Source: Bradyrhizobium diversitatis
Lineage (GTDB): Bacteria; Pseudomonadota; Alphaproteobacteria; Rhizobiales; Xanthobacteraceae
Direction: 5' to 3'
Length of the DNA: 64,000 bases
NCBI RefSeq assembly: GCF_016031635.1
Contig: NZ_JACEGD010000001.1
Coordinates: 248,001-312,000 of the forward strand
The position numbers and the translations under genes were made by a program. Positions 8,625-16,798 of the stretch are shown here, piece after piece. The notes below the pieces were generated by a model. That model was not told the DNA's origin and ran no database searches. It saw only the letters and a list, made by a program, of their open reading frames with translations. How positions within the stretch are numbered: the stretch's first letter is position 1; every line of letters starts with the position of its first letter.

Positions 8625-9539
8625 ATGCCGGAATGGACCATCAAGGATATTCCTTCTCAATTGGGGCGATCAGCCGTCGTCACGGGGACAGGGGGGATCG
8701 GCTTTGAAGACGCGTTGGCGTTGGCCCGGGCCCGCTGTGAAATCATCATCGCGGGCCGTAGCTTGGAGAAGGGAGCGAGCGCCATTGCACGGATCCGCAT
8801 GGCGTTTCCCGACGCCAAAGTGCGCTTTGAAGAGCTCGACCTCGCAAGTCTGAGGTCGGTGAAGGACTTCGGCGCCCGGATGCGAGCCCAACGGTCGAGC
8901 CTCGATATGCTCATCAACAACGCCGCCGTAATGGCCCCGCCGCTGCGAAAGGCGACGAGCGATGGCTTCGAGCTGCAGCTGGCGACCAACTATCTTGGCC
9001 ACTTTGCGCTCACGGCGCAGCTCCTTCCGCTGTTGCGCAACGGCAAGGAGCCACGCGTCGTCAACGTTTCGAGCCTGGCCGCCCGGGGCGGCGTGATCGA
9101 CTTCGACGATCTTCAGGCGGAGCGCGAATACAGGCCCATGCGGGTTTACAGTCAATCAAAGCTCGCGTGCCTCATGTTCGCGTTCGAGCTTCAGACGAGA
9201 AGCGATGTCTCCGGATGGGGAATCAGGAGCATCGCCGCGCATCCCGGCATCGCCCGCACCGAGCTGATTCCAAACGGCGCCGGACCTCGCAGTTTGCAGC
9301 GCCTCACTCGGTCCTTCCTCTGGTTCCTGTTTCAACCGCCAGCTCAAGGGGCGCTGCCGACGCTGTTCGCGGCGACGTCTCCGCTTGCCGAACCTGGAGG
9401 CTATTACGGGCCGGACAGGCTGGGCGAGACCCGCGGCGTACCGGCCGCCGCTCGAGTACCCCGACAAGCAAAGGACGCGTCCGCGTCCGCGCGGCTCTGG
9501 GAGGTTTCCGAAAAACTCACCGGCGTTCGTTATTCATGA
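8625..9539 (+). CDS. Short-chain dehydrogenase/reductase, retinol-dehydrogenase-like
   Basis: The 304-residue protein has an N-terminal nucleotide-binding turn (VVTGTGGIGFEDAL, slightly unusual for the TGxxxGIG motif), NNAAV at about residue 98, catalytic Ser in NVSSLAARGG, and the Y-x3-K pair in YSQSK (about residue 177). The extra C-terminal region 'EPGGYYGPDRLGETRG' is typical of the WWOX/retinol dehydrogenase-like SDR subgroup, which oxidizes or reduces hydrophobic alcohols and ketones. A CAGGGA ribosome site precedes the ATG. The promoter carries the TetR operator O4, so it is part of the TetR-controlled block. The fingerprint of its substrate cannot be read. Confidence 0.85.
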   Translation: MPEWTIKDIPSQLGRSAVVTGTGGIGFEDALALARARCEIIIAGRSLEKGASAIARIRMAFPDAKVRFEELDLASLRSVKDFGARMRAQRSSLDMLINNAAVMAPPLRKATSDGFELQLATNYLGHFALTAQLLPLLRNGKEPRVVNVSSLAARGGVIDFDDLQAEREYRPMRVYSQSKLACLMFAFELQTRSDVSGWGIRSIAAHPGIARTELIPNGAGPRSLQRLTRSFLWFLFQPPAQGALPTLFAATSPLAEPGGYYGPDRLGETRGVPAAARVPRQAKDASASARLWEVSEKLTGVRYS

Positions 9540-9703
9540 GCTGTTCGACGATCAAGCGTGACGGAAGAGCGGTCTGTAACGCCCGCGCTCCCACCGTTGA
9601 CGATGGCAGCGCCTTCCGCAGCGGCGCACAAGCCGGGCACAGCCCTATTGGGCCTCTGACAGGCAGAATATTCTTGGCAGTCTCCCGGCGTGCTCGCCCG
9701 CAC

Positions 9704-10384
9704 ATGGTGAAAAGGCTCTATGCCATGGTCAGACCGAGCGCTTTCTTGATTTGCGCCGTCGTCTCGCTCGTTCTGAGCGGGTGCGGCACACCCTTGGTCG
9801 GCGCCGATCCGGTACCTTCTACGTCGAATCTCGACCACGCACGTGAAGCCGCTCGGCCCGAGCTGGAGCGCAGTGCGGACTTCGAGATGATCAGCGTCGA
9901 GACCGAGATCCAGGCACCCTTGGCTTCCGTAACGACCTGGTTCGCTGACCGCGGCGCCGCCGCATTCGGCTCGTTTCTTACGGGAACGGACAGTGTGCCG
10001 GGCGTCGTGAGCACCGAGTCGCTGAGCGGAGCCTGGAGCAAGCCAGGCGACCGTCGGCGAGTCGTATTCTCGGACAACAACACTGCGCTGGAAGAGATTA
10101 CGGATCGCAAACCGCAGCTTCTGCAATACCAGATATGGAATCTTACCAACCGTACTGGGCGTTACATCAGGTATGCGGTGAGCGAGCTGGAGTTCATCGG
10201 TAACGGCCAGGCGACGCGCGTGCGCTGGACCTATTCGTTCCGGCCCAAGATCTGGCCGGACGGCTATCTCATCCGGCCCTACGTCCAGAACGACTTTCGG
10301 AAGTTTATGGAGGTCGGCCTGCAAGCAATGCGAGACAAGGCGGTGACGGATCTCGCTCCAAAACGCAGCGCGCGGTCGTCCTGA
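9704..10384 (+). CDS. Lipoprotein with SRPBCC-like domain
   Basis: The frame is open far upstream, but the ATG at 9704 (or 9725, preceded by AAGG) begins a clear lipoprotein signal with lipobox LVLSGC. The mature part starts with a short linker and then 'EMISVETEIQAPLASVTTWF', the first strand and helix of an SRPBCC/START-like fold, followed by alternating strands ('RRVVFSDNN', 'LLQYQIWNLTN', 'ATRVRWTYSFRP'), the usual pattern of polyketide-cyclase-like lipid binders. This suggests an outer-membrane or inner-membrane anchored periplasmic protein that binds a hydrophobic compound. It sits between the SDR and the DUF3108 gene, all rightward. Confidence 0.65.
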   Translation: MVKRLYAMVRPSAFLICAVVSLVLSGCGTPLVGADPVPSTSNLDHAREAARPELERSADFEMISVETEIQAPLASVTTWFADRGAAAFGSFLTGTDSVPGVVSTESLSGAWSKPGDRRRVVFSDNNTALEEITDRKPQLLQYQIWNLTNRTGRYIRYAVSELEFIGNGQATRVRWTYSFRPKIWPDGYLIRPYVQNDFRKFMEVGLQAMRDKAVTDLAPKRSARSS

Positions 10385-10400
10385 GTGGGAGTAGGCGAGC

Positions 10401-11435
10401 TTGAGCATCGACCAGAGAAGTAGATATTCGGAAGTCAATCCCATCACTATCGTGCGTGCACGCCTTTCGATTACCCTCACGTCTTCGAAGGACGGCAGCG
10501 GGCCTGGCTCTCGCTCGGGGGTGATCACTCGAGCTCATGCCGTTTTGGGCGAGGTGCCGAGCACCGCACTTCCGGTGAAACGTAGGAGCTGGCATCTGAT
10601 CTCCAGGAGCGGGCGCCTGGTATTCGTCCTCGGGATGTGGTTGGCCGCGTTCGGTGCCCCAAGCGCGAGCGGCGCCGTGGAAGGCGACGTGCGTGCTTCC
10701 TATGCCGTATCGTTCGCCGGGGTGCCGTTGGCTCATGTGACTTTGCACGTGGCGCTCCGCGGCAGTACCTACGCTGCGCAAGTCGATTATCAGGTCTCCG
10801 GAGCGATGCGGCTCTTGAGCAATTCTGCAGGTATCGCGTCCTCTAACGGCACTCACAACGCAGGGCACTTCGTCCCGACCGAGTTCGATCTCGATCATCG
10901 AAGCGGTTCACGCCGGCAGAAAGTGAAGCTCGGCATGACCGACGGCGTCGTCAAGACTATGGTGGTCGATCCGCCGCTGGCCCTGGATTCGAATCAAGCT
11001 CCGATTGAACCGAAGCATCTCGTGGCAATCGTCGATCCCTTGAGCGCTCTCCTAATGGGAGCCGCCAAGATCGAAGGAAGAGCACAGGGGGGAGTATGCG
11101 ATCGGGCGCTATCGATCTTTGACGGTCTGAGACGATATGACGTCAAGCTCGAGCACCAAGGGACAGGGACGACCGCACAAAAAGGCCTTGGCGGAAGCAC
11201 GACCATCTGCCGAGCAGTCTTCAAACCTGTAGCTGGGCGGATTGGCGAAGGAGACAGGGCGCGAAGTTCGTCTCCGAACTCCAACGTCGATCAGATCACG
11301 ATGACATTCGGCCGGACCAGCACGATCGATCTCTACATTCCGGTTTCCATCCAGGCGCAGACGCGGCTTGGAGCCGTAAGCGTTCTCTTGACGGCATTCA
11401 GCGCCGACTCTGCAAGGTCTGCCGATTCTCGGTGA
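10401..11435 (+). CDS. DUF3108 periplasmic protein
   Basis: The core from about residue 95 ('[20 protein letters not shown]', '[20 protein letters not shown]', then '[13 protein letters not shown]' and '[20 protein letters not shown]') is characteristic of DUF3108, a periplasmic beta-barrel-like lipid-binding fold found in alphaproteobacteria. A hydrophobic segment at about residues 70-90 ([20 protein letters not shown]) is the export signal, so the real start is probably downstream of 10401, for example near the GTG/Val codons around residue 50-58. Begins 16 bp after the SRPBCC lipoprotein and is likely in the same transcript. Function unknown; two consecutive hydrophobic-ligand-type proteins is notable. 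Confidence 0.7.
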   Translation: MSIDQRSRYSEVNPITIVRARLSITLTSSKDGSGPGSRSGVITRAHAVLGEVPSTALPVKRRSWHLISRSGRLVFVLGMWLAAFGAPSASGAVEGDVRASYAVSFAGVPLAHVTLHVALRGSTYAAQVDYQVSGAMRLLSNSAGIASSNGTHNAGHFVPTEFDLDHRSGSRRQKVKLGMTDGVVKTMVVDPPLALDSNQAPIEPKHLVAIVDPLSALLMGAAKIEGRAQGGVCDRALSIFDGLRRYDVKLEHQGTGTTAQKGLGGSTTICRAVFKPVAGRIGEGDRARSSSPNSNVDQITMTFGRTSTIDLYIPVSIQAQTRLGAVSVLLTAFSADSARSADSR

Positions 11436-11553
11436 AGCGGCGGCGTTTGAAGCCGAGTTCTCGTCACTTCCGCACAAGCTCTGCCCGGCAGAGCTCCGGT
11501 ATGACGTCGGGGCCGGCGTCAAATGCGAAATCATTCCCTGGATGTCTTGAATA

Positions 11554-11590
11554 TTACACTGAGTGCGATATATTTTCGCATGAAGTGCAA
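11554..11590 (+). promoter_or_regulatory. Tandem TetR operators in the iorA promoter
   Basis: Site A, TTACACTGAGTGCGA (11554-11568), fills exactly the 16-bp spacer between TTGAAT (11547-11552) and TATATT (11569-11574). Site B, TCGCATGAAGTGCAA (11576-11590), matches the exact operator at 13 of 15 positions and is centred 22 bp downstream, two helical turns. iorA starts at 11606. Confidence 0.7.
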
Positions 11591-11605
11591 CTTAAGGGCT
11601 CGTCG

Positions 11606-12049
11606 ATGAAGCTTAACGTCAATGGCGAGGATCGGGATTTCGATGGCGATCCGAATATGCCGCTCCTCTGGGTTCTTAGAGACCATCTGAGTTTGAGCGG
11701 CACGAAGTTCGGCTGCGGAATCGCTCAATGCGGGGCGTGCACCGTACACTTGAACGGCAAAGCCGCGCGTTCGTGCTCCGTGCTTGCGGCTGAGGCGCAA
11801 GGCATGAAGATCACGACGATCGAAGGCGTGAGCGCTGGACATCGCTTGCTCGTCGCCTGGGTCAAGCACGACGTTCCGCAATGCGGCTATTGTCAGTCCG
11901 GGCAGATCATGCAAGCGGCGGCACTTCTCGCTGAAAAGCCGAAGCCTACAGACGCCGACATCGATGCTGCCATGAGCGGCAACATATGCCGTTGTGGGAC
12001 CTACCGGCGCATCAAAGCGGCAATCAAAGACGCGGCGGGAGTGGCGTGA
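11606..12049 (+). CDS. iorA: Molybdenum hydroxylase small (2x[2Fe-2S]) subunit, isoquinoline 1-oxidoreductase alpha type
   Basis: The frame opens earlier, but ATG 11606 follows TAAGGG and matches the family N-terminus. The 147-residue protein carries the plant-type [2Fe-2S] ligands Cys37, 42, 45 and 57 ([10 protein letters not shown]...C) and the second cluster Cys93, 96, 128 and 130 ([13 protein letters not shown]). This is the standard electron-transfer subunit of xanthine-oxidase-family enzymes; small size and the separate large subunit match the isoquinoline 1-oxidoreductase / aldehyde dehydrogenase IorAB class. It passes electrons from the molybdenum site to an acceptor. Stop and next start overlap (TGATG). 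Controlled by the tandem TetR sites just upstream. Confidence 0.92.
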   Translation: MKLNVNGEDRDFDGDPNMPLLWVLRDHLSLSGTKFGCGIAQCGACTVHLNGKAARSCSVLAAEAQGMKITTIEGVSAGHRLLVAWVKHDVPQCGYCQSGQIMQAAALLAEKPKPTDADIDAAMSGNICRCGTYRRIKAAIKDAAGVA

Positions 12050-14235
12050 TGTCGGAGCGGAAGTTCGGAGAGGGAGCGCAACCGTCGCCGGTCCTCACCC
12101 GCCGTCGCCTGGTCCTGGGTGGCAGCTTGCTGGGCGGAGCTTTGGTGGTTGGCTATGCGGCGACCAACTTTGGGGCCGTCGCCGCCGGTGCGCTGAGTGT
12201 TGGCGCTGTAGATGTGAATCCAGGCGTGTTCGGGCCGTTCATAAAGATCGACGAAGCTGGCTGGGTTACAGTCGTCAACCGATACCAGGAGATGGGCCAA
12301 GGTACCCATGCTGGCTTGGCCGCGATCGTCGCTGAGGAGTTGGACGCCGATTGGGAGATGGTGAGATTTGAGAGCGCTCCCGCCAATGCTGCCGTATATC
12401 GGGACGTGACGATGGGGATTCAGGGCACCGGCGCCTCGCATGCGATCGCGGGTTCTTGGAACCAGCTTCGCCAGGCCGGCGCTGCAGCGCGGGCGATGTT
12501 CGTCCAGGCTGCTGCTCGGAAATGGGGTCTGCCAGTCGACTCGATCGGCGTGCGGAACGGCGTCGTGTATCACTTGGCTTCCCAGCGCAGCGCGACGTTC
12601 GTCGATCTGCTTGCTGACGCGGCGAAGATCGCGCCACCCGAGCATCCCAAGCTCAAGGATCCGAAGGACTACAAGCTGATCGGCACGGAGATCGTGCGCC
12701 GCAAGGATAGTCAATCCAAGAGCAATGGCACCGAGCTGTATACGCAGGATGTCCGGCTTCCGGACATGCTCGTGGCGATGGTCGCCCATCCCTCTCATTT
12801 CGGCGGCAAGCTCGGCAGCCTCGACATGGGTGCGGCGCGAAAGGTGCCTGGCGTTGTGGACGTTTTCGAGATCGCGCGCGGCGTTGCCGTAGTTGCCAAG
12901 GATACATGGTCCGCCCGTCTCGGGCGCGACGCACTCAAGATCAATTGGGACGATGCAAAGGCCGAGACACGATCTTCCGATGAGCTGCGAGCGCTCTATC
13001 GTGAAATCGCGAAAGGAAAGACCGATGTCACCGGGGCGGCGTTCCAGACAAAAGGCAAGGTCGACGATGCCTTCGATGGCGAACTGTTCGAAGCGTCGTT
13101 CGATTTTCCCTACCTCGCGAATGCCCCCATGGAGCCGATGAACTGCGTTGCTTCGGTTGACGGACGCCGAGTGAAGCTTACTTTCGCCGCGCAGATCCAG
13201 ACGGTGGACCAGATCAACTGCGCCTTGGCTGCGATCACGCTTCCGGGCATGGTGGAAATCGAGACGCTGCCGGCGGGTGGATCATTTGGACGTCGCGGGA
13301 CGTTGACGTCCGACTACATTGTCGAATGCGTCAACATCGCCCGTCACGTCGGCGGCGGTCGCCCTGTCAAGCTCGTCTGGACGCGCGAAGACGATATGAG
13401 TAGCGGATACTACCGGCCGATGGCTCATCACAAGGTTTCCATCAAATGCGACGAAGGTGGGCTGCCGATCGCCTGGCGCCACAACATCGTGTCGCAAGCG
13501 ATCGTTCCTTTCGGCGCCAACGAGCTCCCCACACACGGCGTGAAGAATTCACCCTATCTGTCTGTGGCCAGCGTGGTGGACGCCAGGATTTTCACCCCGA
13601 AGCTCGCTGTGCCCCCTGGCCTATGGCGATCCGTCGGCAATTCGCAGTCGGCGATGGTCATGGAACACACGGTCGATCTACTGGCGCGACGCGCGCAGCG
13701 GGATCCGGCCGAGTATCGCCGCGCTATATTTACGAAAGTAGGCAACGTCCGCAAGCTGGCCGTCCTGGATCTTGTCTGCAAGAAGGCAGGGTGGGGCGGT
13801 CCATTGGACGCTGGATGGGCGCGGGGGCTCGCCATTCACGAATGCTTTGGCACGGTCGTGGCCCAGGTTGCCGAAGTCTCGGTGCTGGGCGGAAATCTCA
13901 GGGTACGTCGGGTGGTGTGTGCGGTCGATTGCGGCATGGCAATCGCGCCGAATCAGATCGCCGCACAGATCGAGGGTGGAGTGTGCTTCGGACTTGGTGC
14001 GGCTCTTTATGGACGAATCACGCTTGATCACGGCATCCCGCAAGAGACGAACTTCGACGCTTACAGGGTTCTCCGTATGGACGAAGCACCCGCTGTAGAA
14101 ACGCATATCGTGCCATCGAAGAAAACTCCCACAGGCATAGGCGAGCCGGGTGTCCCGCCGATCGCTCCCGCCGTAGCGAATGCCCTTTTGAGTCTGACCG
14201 GGCGACCGACCAGCAGTCTCCCGTTCGTCATATGA
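12049..14235 (+). CDS. iorB: Molybdenum hydroxylase large subunit, isoquinoline 1-oxidoreductase beta type
   Basis: The 728-residue protein begins with a twin-arginine-like signal (TRRRLVLGGSLLGGALVVG), so the IorAB complex should be exported folded to the periplasm. Molybdopterin-cytosine-dinucleotide motifs seen: 'QEMGQGTHAGLAAIVAEELD', 'GGSFGRRG', 'PPGLWRSVGNSQSA', and near the end 'GIGEPGVPPIAPAVANALL' with the catalytic Glu in GEPG. The family hydroxylates N-heteroaromatics (isoquinoline, quinaldine) or oxidizes aldehydes with water as oxygen source. No XdhC-type maturation factor or cytochrome subunit follows. Overlaps iorA by one base, and a 28-residue membrane peptide follows 28 bases later. 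Substrate specificity is inference only. Confidence 0.92.
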   Translation: MSERKFGEGAQPSPVLTRRRLVLGGSLLGGALVVGYAATNFGAVAAGALSVGAVDVNPGVFGPFIKIDEAGWVTVVNRYQEMGQGTHAGLAAIVAEELDADWEMVRFESAPANAAVYRDVTMGIQGTGASHAIAGSWNQLRQAGAAARAMFVQAAARKWGLPVDSIGVRNGVVYHLASQRSATFVDLLADAAKIAPPEHPKLKDPKDYKLIGTEIVRRKDSQSKSNGTELYTQDVRLPDMLVAMVAHPSHFGGKLGSLDMGAARKVPGVVDVFEIARGVAVVAKDTWSARLGRDALKINWDDAKAETRSSDELRALYREIAKGKTDVTGAAFQTKGKVDDAFDGELFEASFDFPYLANAPMEPMNCVASVDGRRVKLTFAAQIQTVDQINCALAAITLPGMVEIETLPAGGSFGRRGTLTSDYIVECVNIARHVGGGRPVKLVWTREDDMSSGYYRPMAHHKVSIKCDEGGLPIAWRHNIVSQAIVPFGANELPTHGVKNSPYLSVASVVDARIFTPKLAVPPGLWRSVGNSQSAMVMEHTVDLLARRAQRDPAEYRRAIFTKVGNVRKLAVLDLVCKKAGWGGPLDAGWARGLAIHECFGTVVAQVAEVSVLGGNLRVRRVVCAVDCGMAIAPNQIAAQIEGGVCFGLGAALYGRITLDHGIPQETNFDAYRVLRMDEAPAVETHIVPSKKTPTGIGEPGVPPIAPAVANALLSLTGRPTSSLPFVI

Positions 14236-14263
14236 TTTGATGCGGCAACTTTGGAGGCCCCTG

Positions 14264-14350
14264 ATGCGATGGATCGCCGCCTTCGACTTCGGCATTCGTC
14301 TTGCCCTCGTGGCCGGTTTGCTCGCGGTCGGCGCGGTCTTCGTTTACTGA
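14264..14350 (+). CDS. 28-residue single-pass membrane peptide downstream of iorB
   Basis: ATG 14264 is preceded at six bases by a perfect GGAGG (14253-14257). The 28 codons translate to a short N-terminal basic/aromatic head (MRWIAAFDFGIR) and one hydrophobic helix (LALVAGLLAVGAVFVY) before TGA. Such a strong ribosome site in front of a clean transmembrane segment, 28 bases after iorB on the same strand, argues for a real small protein, perhaps an anchor or electron-transfer aid for the exported IorAB enzyme. No family recognised; too short for ordinary gene calling. Confidence 0.5.
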   Translation: MRWIAAFDFGIRLALVAGLLAVGAVFVY

Positions 14351-14824
14351 ACCGTTCTTCGTCTTCGCGACGTGCCGGGTATGGCCTCGTGTCGCAAGCG
14401 CGGTATCGACCGGTCCGGTTCTGCCCCCAACGACGGTGACGAGGATGTGCGAGAATGCGAGGTAGTCCTTCAAGTGCATCCGACTATCTGCGGAACGCCT
14501 GGCGGCGGGATGGCCGGCGCGTACCAAGCATGCGAAGCGTTCTCGAAACAGATCGCGGCCAGAGAAACCGGTTTAGCGGTCAGATTTTCAAGCGGTTGTT
14601 TCTCGCGAATGCTGATCAACCCACGCCCCGCTGCCGCAATGTGACACTTCGCCTCTAACCCCGCGCCGCGCGCTGTCTCGTGATGGACGGGGGCGTATGT
14701 TGTGAGACCAACGCCCACGCTATGAAGGGGTAAAGATCGATAATGAGGCGACGAGCCCGCAGGCACGCATGAGGTAGTCCGCAATAGTGTGGCTACGAAG
14801 AATATTGCATCCTGATCCTATGGC
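14351..14824. other. Intergenic stretch, no gene seen
   Basis: A gap between the rightward iorAB block and the leftward SDR/LacI pair. Open frames here are short and non-coding in composition; no convincing terminator or repeat was seen. Confidence 0.45.
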
Positions 14825-15559
14825 TCATCCGGCGAGGAACCCGCCATCCACAGCAACGACGGTTCCGGTCGCATATCGCGACGCCGGCATGCAAAGGAAA
14901 GCAACTGCGCCGGCAATCTCCTCCGGCTGTCCCCAGCGCTTGAACGCGGTGCGATCGGCGATGCGCTGGTAATGCGCGAGATCAGTACGGCCGGCGGCGT
15001 TGATCGCCGTTTCGATATAGCCGGGTGCCACCGCATTGACGCGGATGCCGTCTTCGGCCCACTTCAAGGCCAGCGCCTTGGTCAGCATCACGACGCCACC
15101 TTTGCTGGCGCAATAGGCGGGAATGCGCGGCAGCGCCAGCGTCGCATTCATCGAGGCGATGTTGACGATCGAGCCTTTAGTCTCCGCGAGCCGCGGCTGA
15201 AACGCCATGCAGGTTCGGAACGTGCCGGTGAGATTGACGTCGAGCACCTTCATGAAGGTCTCGATCTCGAATTCCTTGTCGCGCGCAAGGATCCCGGCGC
15301 AATTGACCAGCGCATCGACGCGCTTGTGCTGCCGGGCGAAGGACGTGACGGCGGCATCATCGGTCACATCGAGTGTCGCGAGCGCAAGGCCCGCGCGCGG
15401 CTTGAGCAGGGTGCGGTCGAGATCGGCATCGTTGGCCCCCGTGGCCGTCACGGTCGCGCCGAGATCGCAAAACTGGTTGCTGATCGCAGCGCCAATGTCG
15501 CCGGCGCCGCCGATCACGACGGCGTGGAAGCCGGGTGCGAGGGAGAAATTCGAACTCAT
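14825..15559 (-). CDS. Short-chain dehydrogenase/reductase of the sugar operon
   Basis: A classical 244-residue SDR: '[17 protein letters not shown]' for NAD(P) binding, NCAGI at about residue 88, Ser in [10 protein letters not shown], and YCASK (Tyr/Lys catalytic pair) at about 150, ending '[16 protein letters not shown]'. The family oxidizes sugars, polyols or sugar acids. It lies 10 bp downstream of lacI on the same strand, so the pair is presumably one transcript, and it is divergent from the ABC sugar operon. Probably one oxidation step of the same catabolic pathway. Confidence 0.88.
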   Translation of the reverse strand: MSSNFSLAPGFHAVVIGGAGDIGAAISNQFCDLGATVTATGANDADLDRTLLKPRAGLALATLDVTDDAAVTSFARQHKRVDALVNCAGILARDKEFEIETFMKVLDVNLTGTFRTCMAFQPRLAETKGSIVNIASMNATLALPRIPAYCASKGGVVMLTKALALKWAEDGIRVNAVAPGYIETAINAAGRTDLAHYQRIADRTAFKRWGQPEEIAGAVAFLCMPASRYATGTVVAVDGGFLAG

Positions 15560-15569
15560 GGGCAGGGTC

Positions 15570-16610
15570 TCACTTCAGGGATTTCGGAGGCTGGGCGGTC
15601 GATTCACGCACCACCAGCGAGAAATCGATCTCGCGATGCATGATGGTCTGCTCGCCGGCAAGGCTCCGCACCAGATATTCGCCGGCGCGCTGCCAGGTCT
15701 CTCCGGTCGGAACGTGGATCGTGGTCAGGCTCGGCCGCAAATGGCGGCTCCAGTCGAGGTCGTCGAAGCCGACCACCGACAAGTCGCGCGGCACGGAGAA
15801 GCCGTCGCGCTCCGCCTCGAGCAGGACGCCGTAGGCGATGACGTCGTTGCCGCACACCACCGCCGTCGGACGGTCCTTGAGATTGAGGAGATAGCGCGCC
15901 GCCTCGCGCGCGTCGTCCAGCGTATAGGGCACCTCGACATGCCATTGCGAGGGAAGCTCGATGTCGTTCTCGGCGAGCGCGCGGCGAAAGCCGGCGACGC
16001 GGGCGCTGGCGCGGTCGTTGTTGCGCTGGAGCGCCGAGACGATCCCGATGCGGCGATGGCCGAGCTCGATCACATGCGCGGCGGCGCGATGGGCGGCGGC
16101 TTCGTTGTCGGTGCCGACGCAGGGGTAGGGCCTATCAGGCTGATAGATGCCGACGTTGATAAAGGGGACTGCATTGTCCGCGAGCAGCTTGCGCAAGCCG
16201 TCGTGATGACAATCGCCGCGCAGCACCAGGCCGTCGACGCCGCGGCTGATCAGATTGCGCGCCTGCTGCAACTCGACGTCGAGGTCGTAGCCGCTCGTGG
16301 TGAGAAACAGCATGTATCCGACCGAGGACAGATATTGCTGCAGCGAGGCGATGCCGCGCGCGAACATCGTGTTGTCGATCGTCGGCACGATCGCGCCGAG
16401 TGTGCGCGAACGCCGCGACGACAGGATCCGTGCCGGCGCATGCGGGATGTAGCCGAGCGCGTCAATGGCCTTTTCGATGCGCGCGCGCAGGGACGGGCTC
16501 ACCGCATCGGGATTGTTGAGCGCGCGCGACACCGATGCCGTCGAGACGCCAGCGCGCGCCGCCACGGCGCGGATACCCTGTTTCGCAGATTTGGCGTTGG
16601 TCAGTCTCAT
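15570..16610 (-). CDS. LacI-family transcriptional repressor
   Basis: The 346-residue protein has the LacI HTH and hinge ('[20 protein letters not shown]', about residues 13-32; '[20 protein letters not shown]') and a periplasmic-binding-protein-like effector domain ('[19 protein letters not shown]', 'VDGLVLRG', '[20 protein letters not shown]', '[20 protein letters not shown]'). Such proteins sense a sugar or sugar phosphate. A 14-bp perfect palindrome covers its own start codon and a second LacI-type site overlaps the promoter of the divergent ABC operon, so it likely represses both. Confidence 0.9.
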   Translation of the reverse strand: MRLTNAKSAKQGIRAVAARAGVSTASVSRALNNPDAVSPSLRARIEKAIDALGYIPHAPARILSSRRSRTLGAIVPTIDNTMFARGIASLQQYLSSVGYMLFLTTSGYDLDVELQQARNLISRGVDGLVLRGDCHHDGLRKLLADNAVPFINVGIYQPDRPYPCVGTDNEAAAHRAAAHVIELGHRRIGIVSALQRNNDRASARVAGFRRALAENDIELPSQWHVEVPYTLDDAREAARYLLNLKDRPTAVVCGNDVIAYGVLLEAERDGFSVPRDLSVVGFDDLDWSRHLRPSLTTIHVPTGETWQRAGEYLVRSLAGEQTIMHREIDFSLVVRESTAQPPKSLK

Positions 16611-16622
16611 GTAACGTTACAT
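16609..16622. promoter_or_regulatory. LacI operator overlapping the lacI start codon
   Basis: ATGTAACGTTACAT is a perfect 14-bp palindrome with the central CG typical of LacI-family sites. It covers the first bases of the repressor gene, which suggests autorepression. Confidence 0.7.
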
Positions 16623-16692
16623 TGTGCGGCGCAACCCGAGCGTTAGCGGGAATGTCGCGAATCTGCCGCAGATTGTGCTGCTTGTCCATCGC

Positions 16693-16733
16693 TTGACACG
16701 GCGGATGCGAGGTCTATTTTGTAACCGTTTTCA
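16693..16733 (+). promoter_or_regulatory. Promoter and LacI operator of the sugar ABC operon
   Basis: TTGACA at 16693-16698 and TATTTT at 16715-16720 are 16 bp apart. TGTAACCGTTTTCA (16720-16733), a LacI-type palindrome matching five of seven pairs with central CG, begins on the last base of the -10 box, so bound repressor would block the transcription start. Confidence 0.7.
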
Positions 16734-16798
16734 GATAGTGATCAAACGTACTCAAAATGGTCCGCCAGTTTAAGGCGGTCAGCCGGGAGGAGAGTTCG

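Noticed and set aside
15207..16646. Long rightward ORF of 479 codons
   Set aside because: It is antisense to the LacI and SDR genes; its residues are Arg/Gly/His-rich and match no family, which is typical of high-GC shadow frames.
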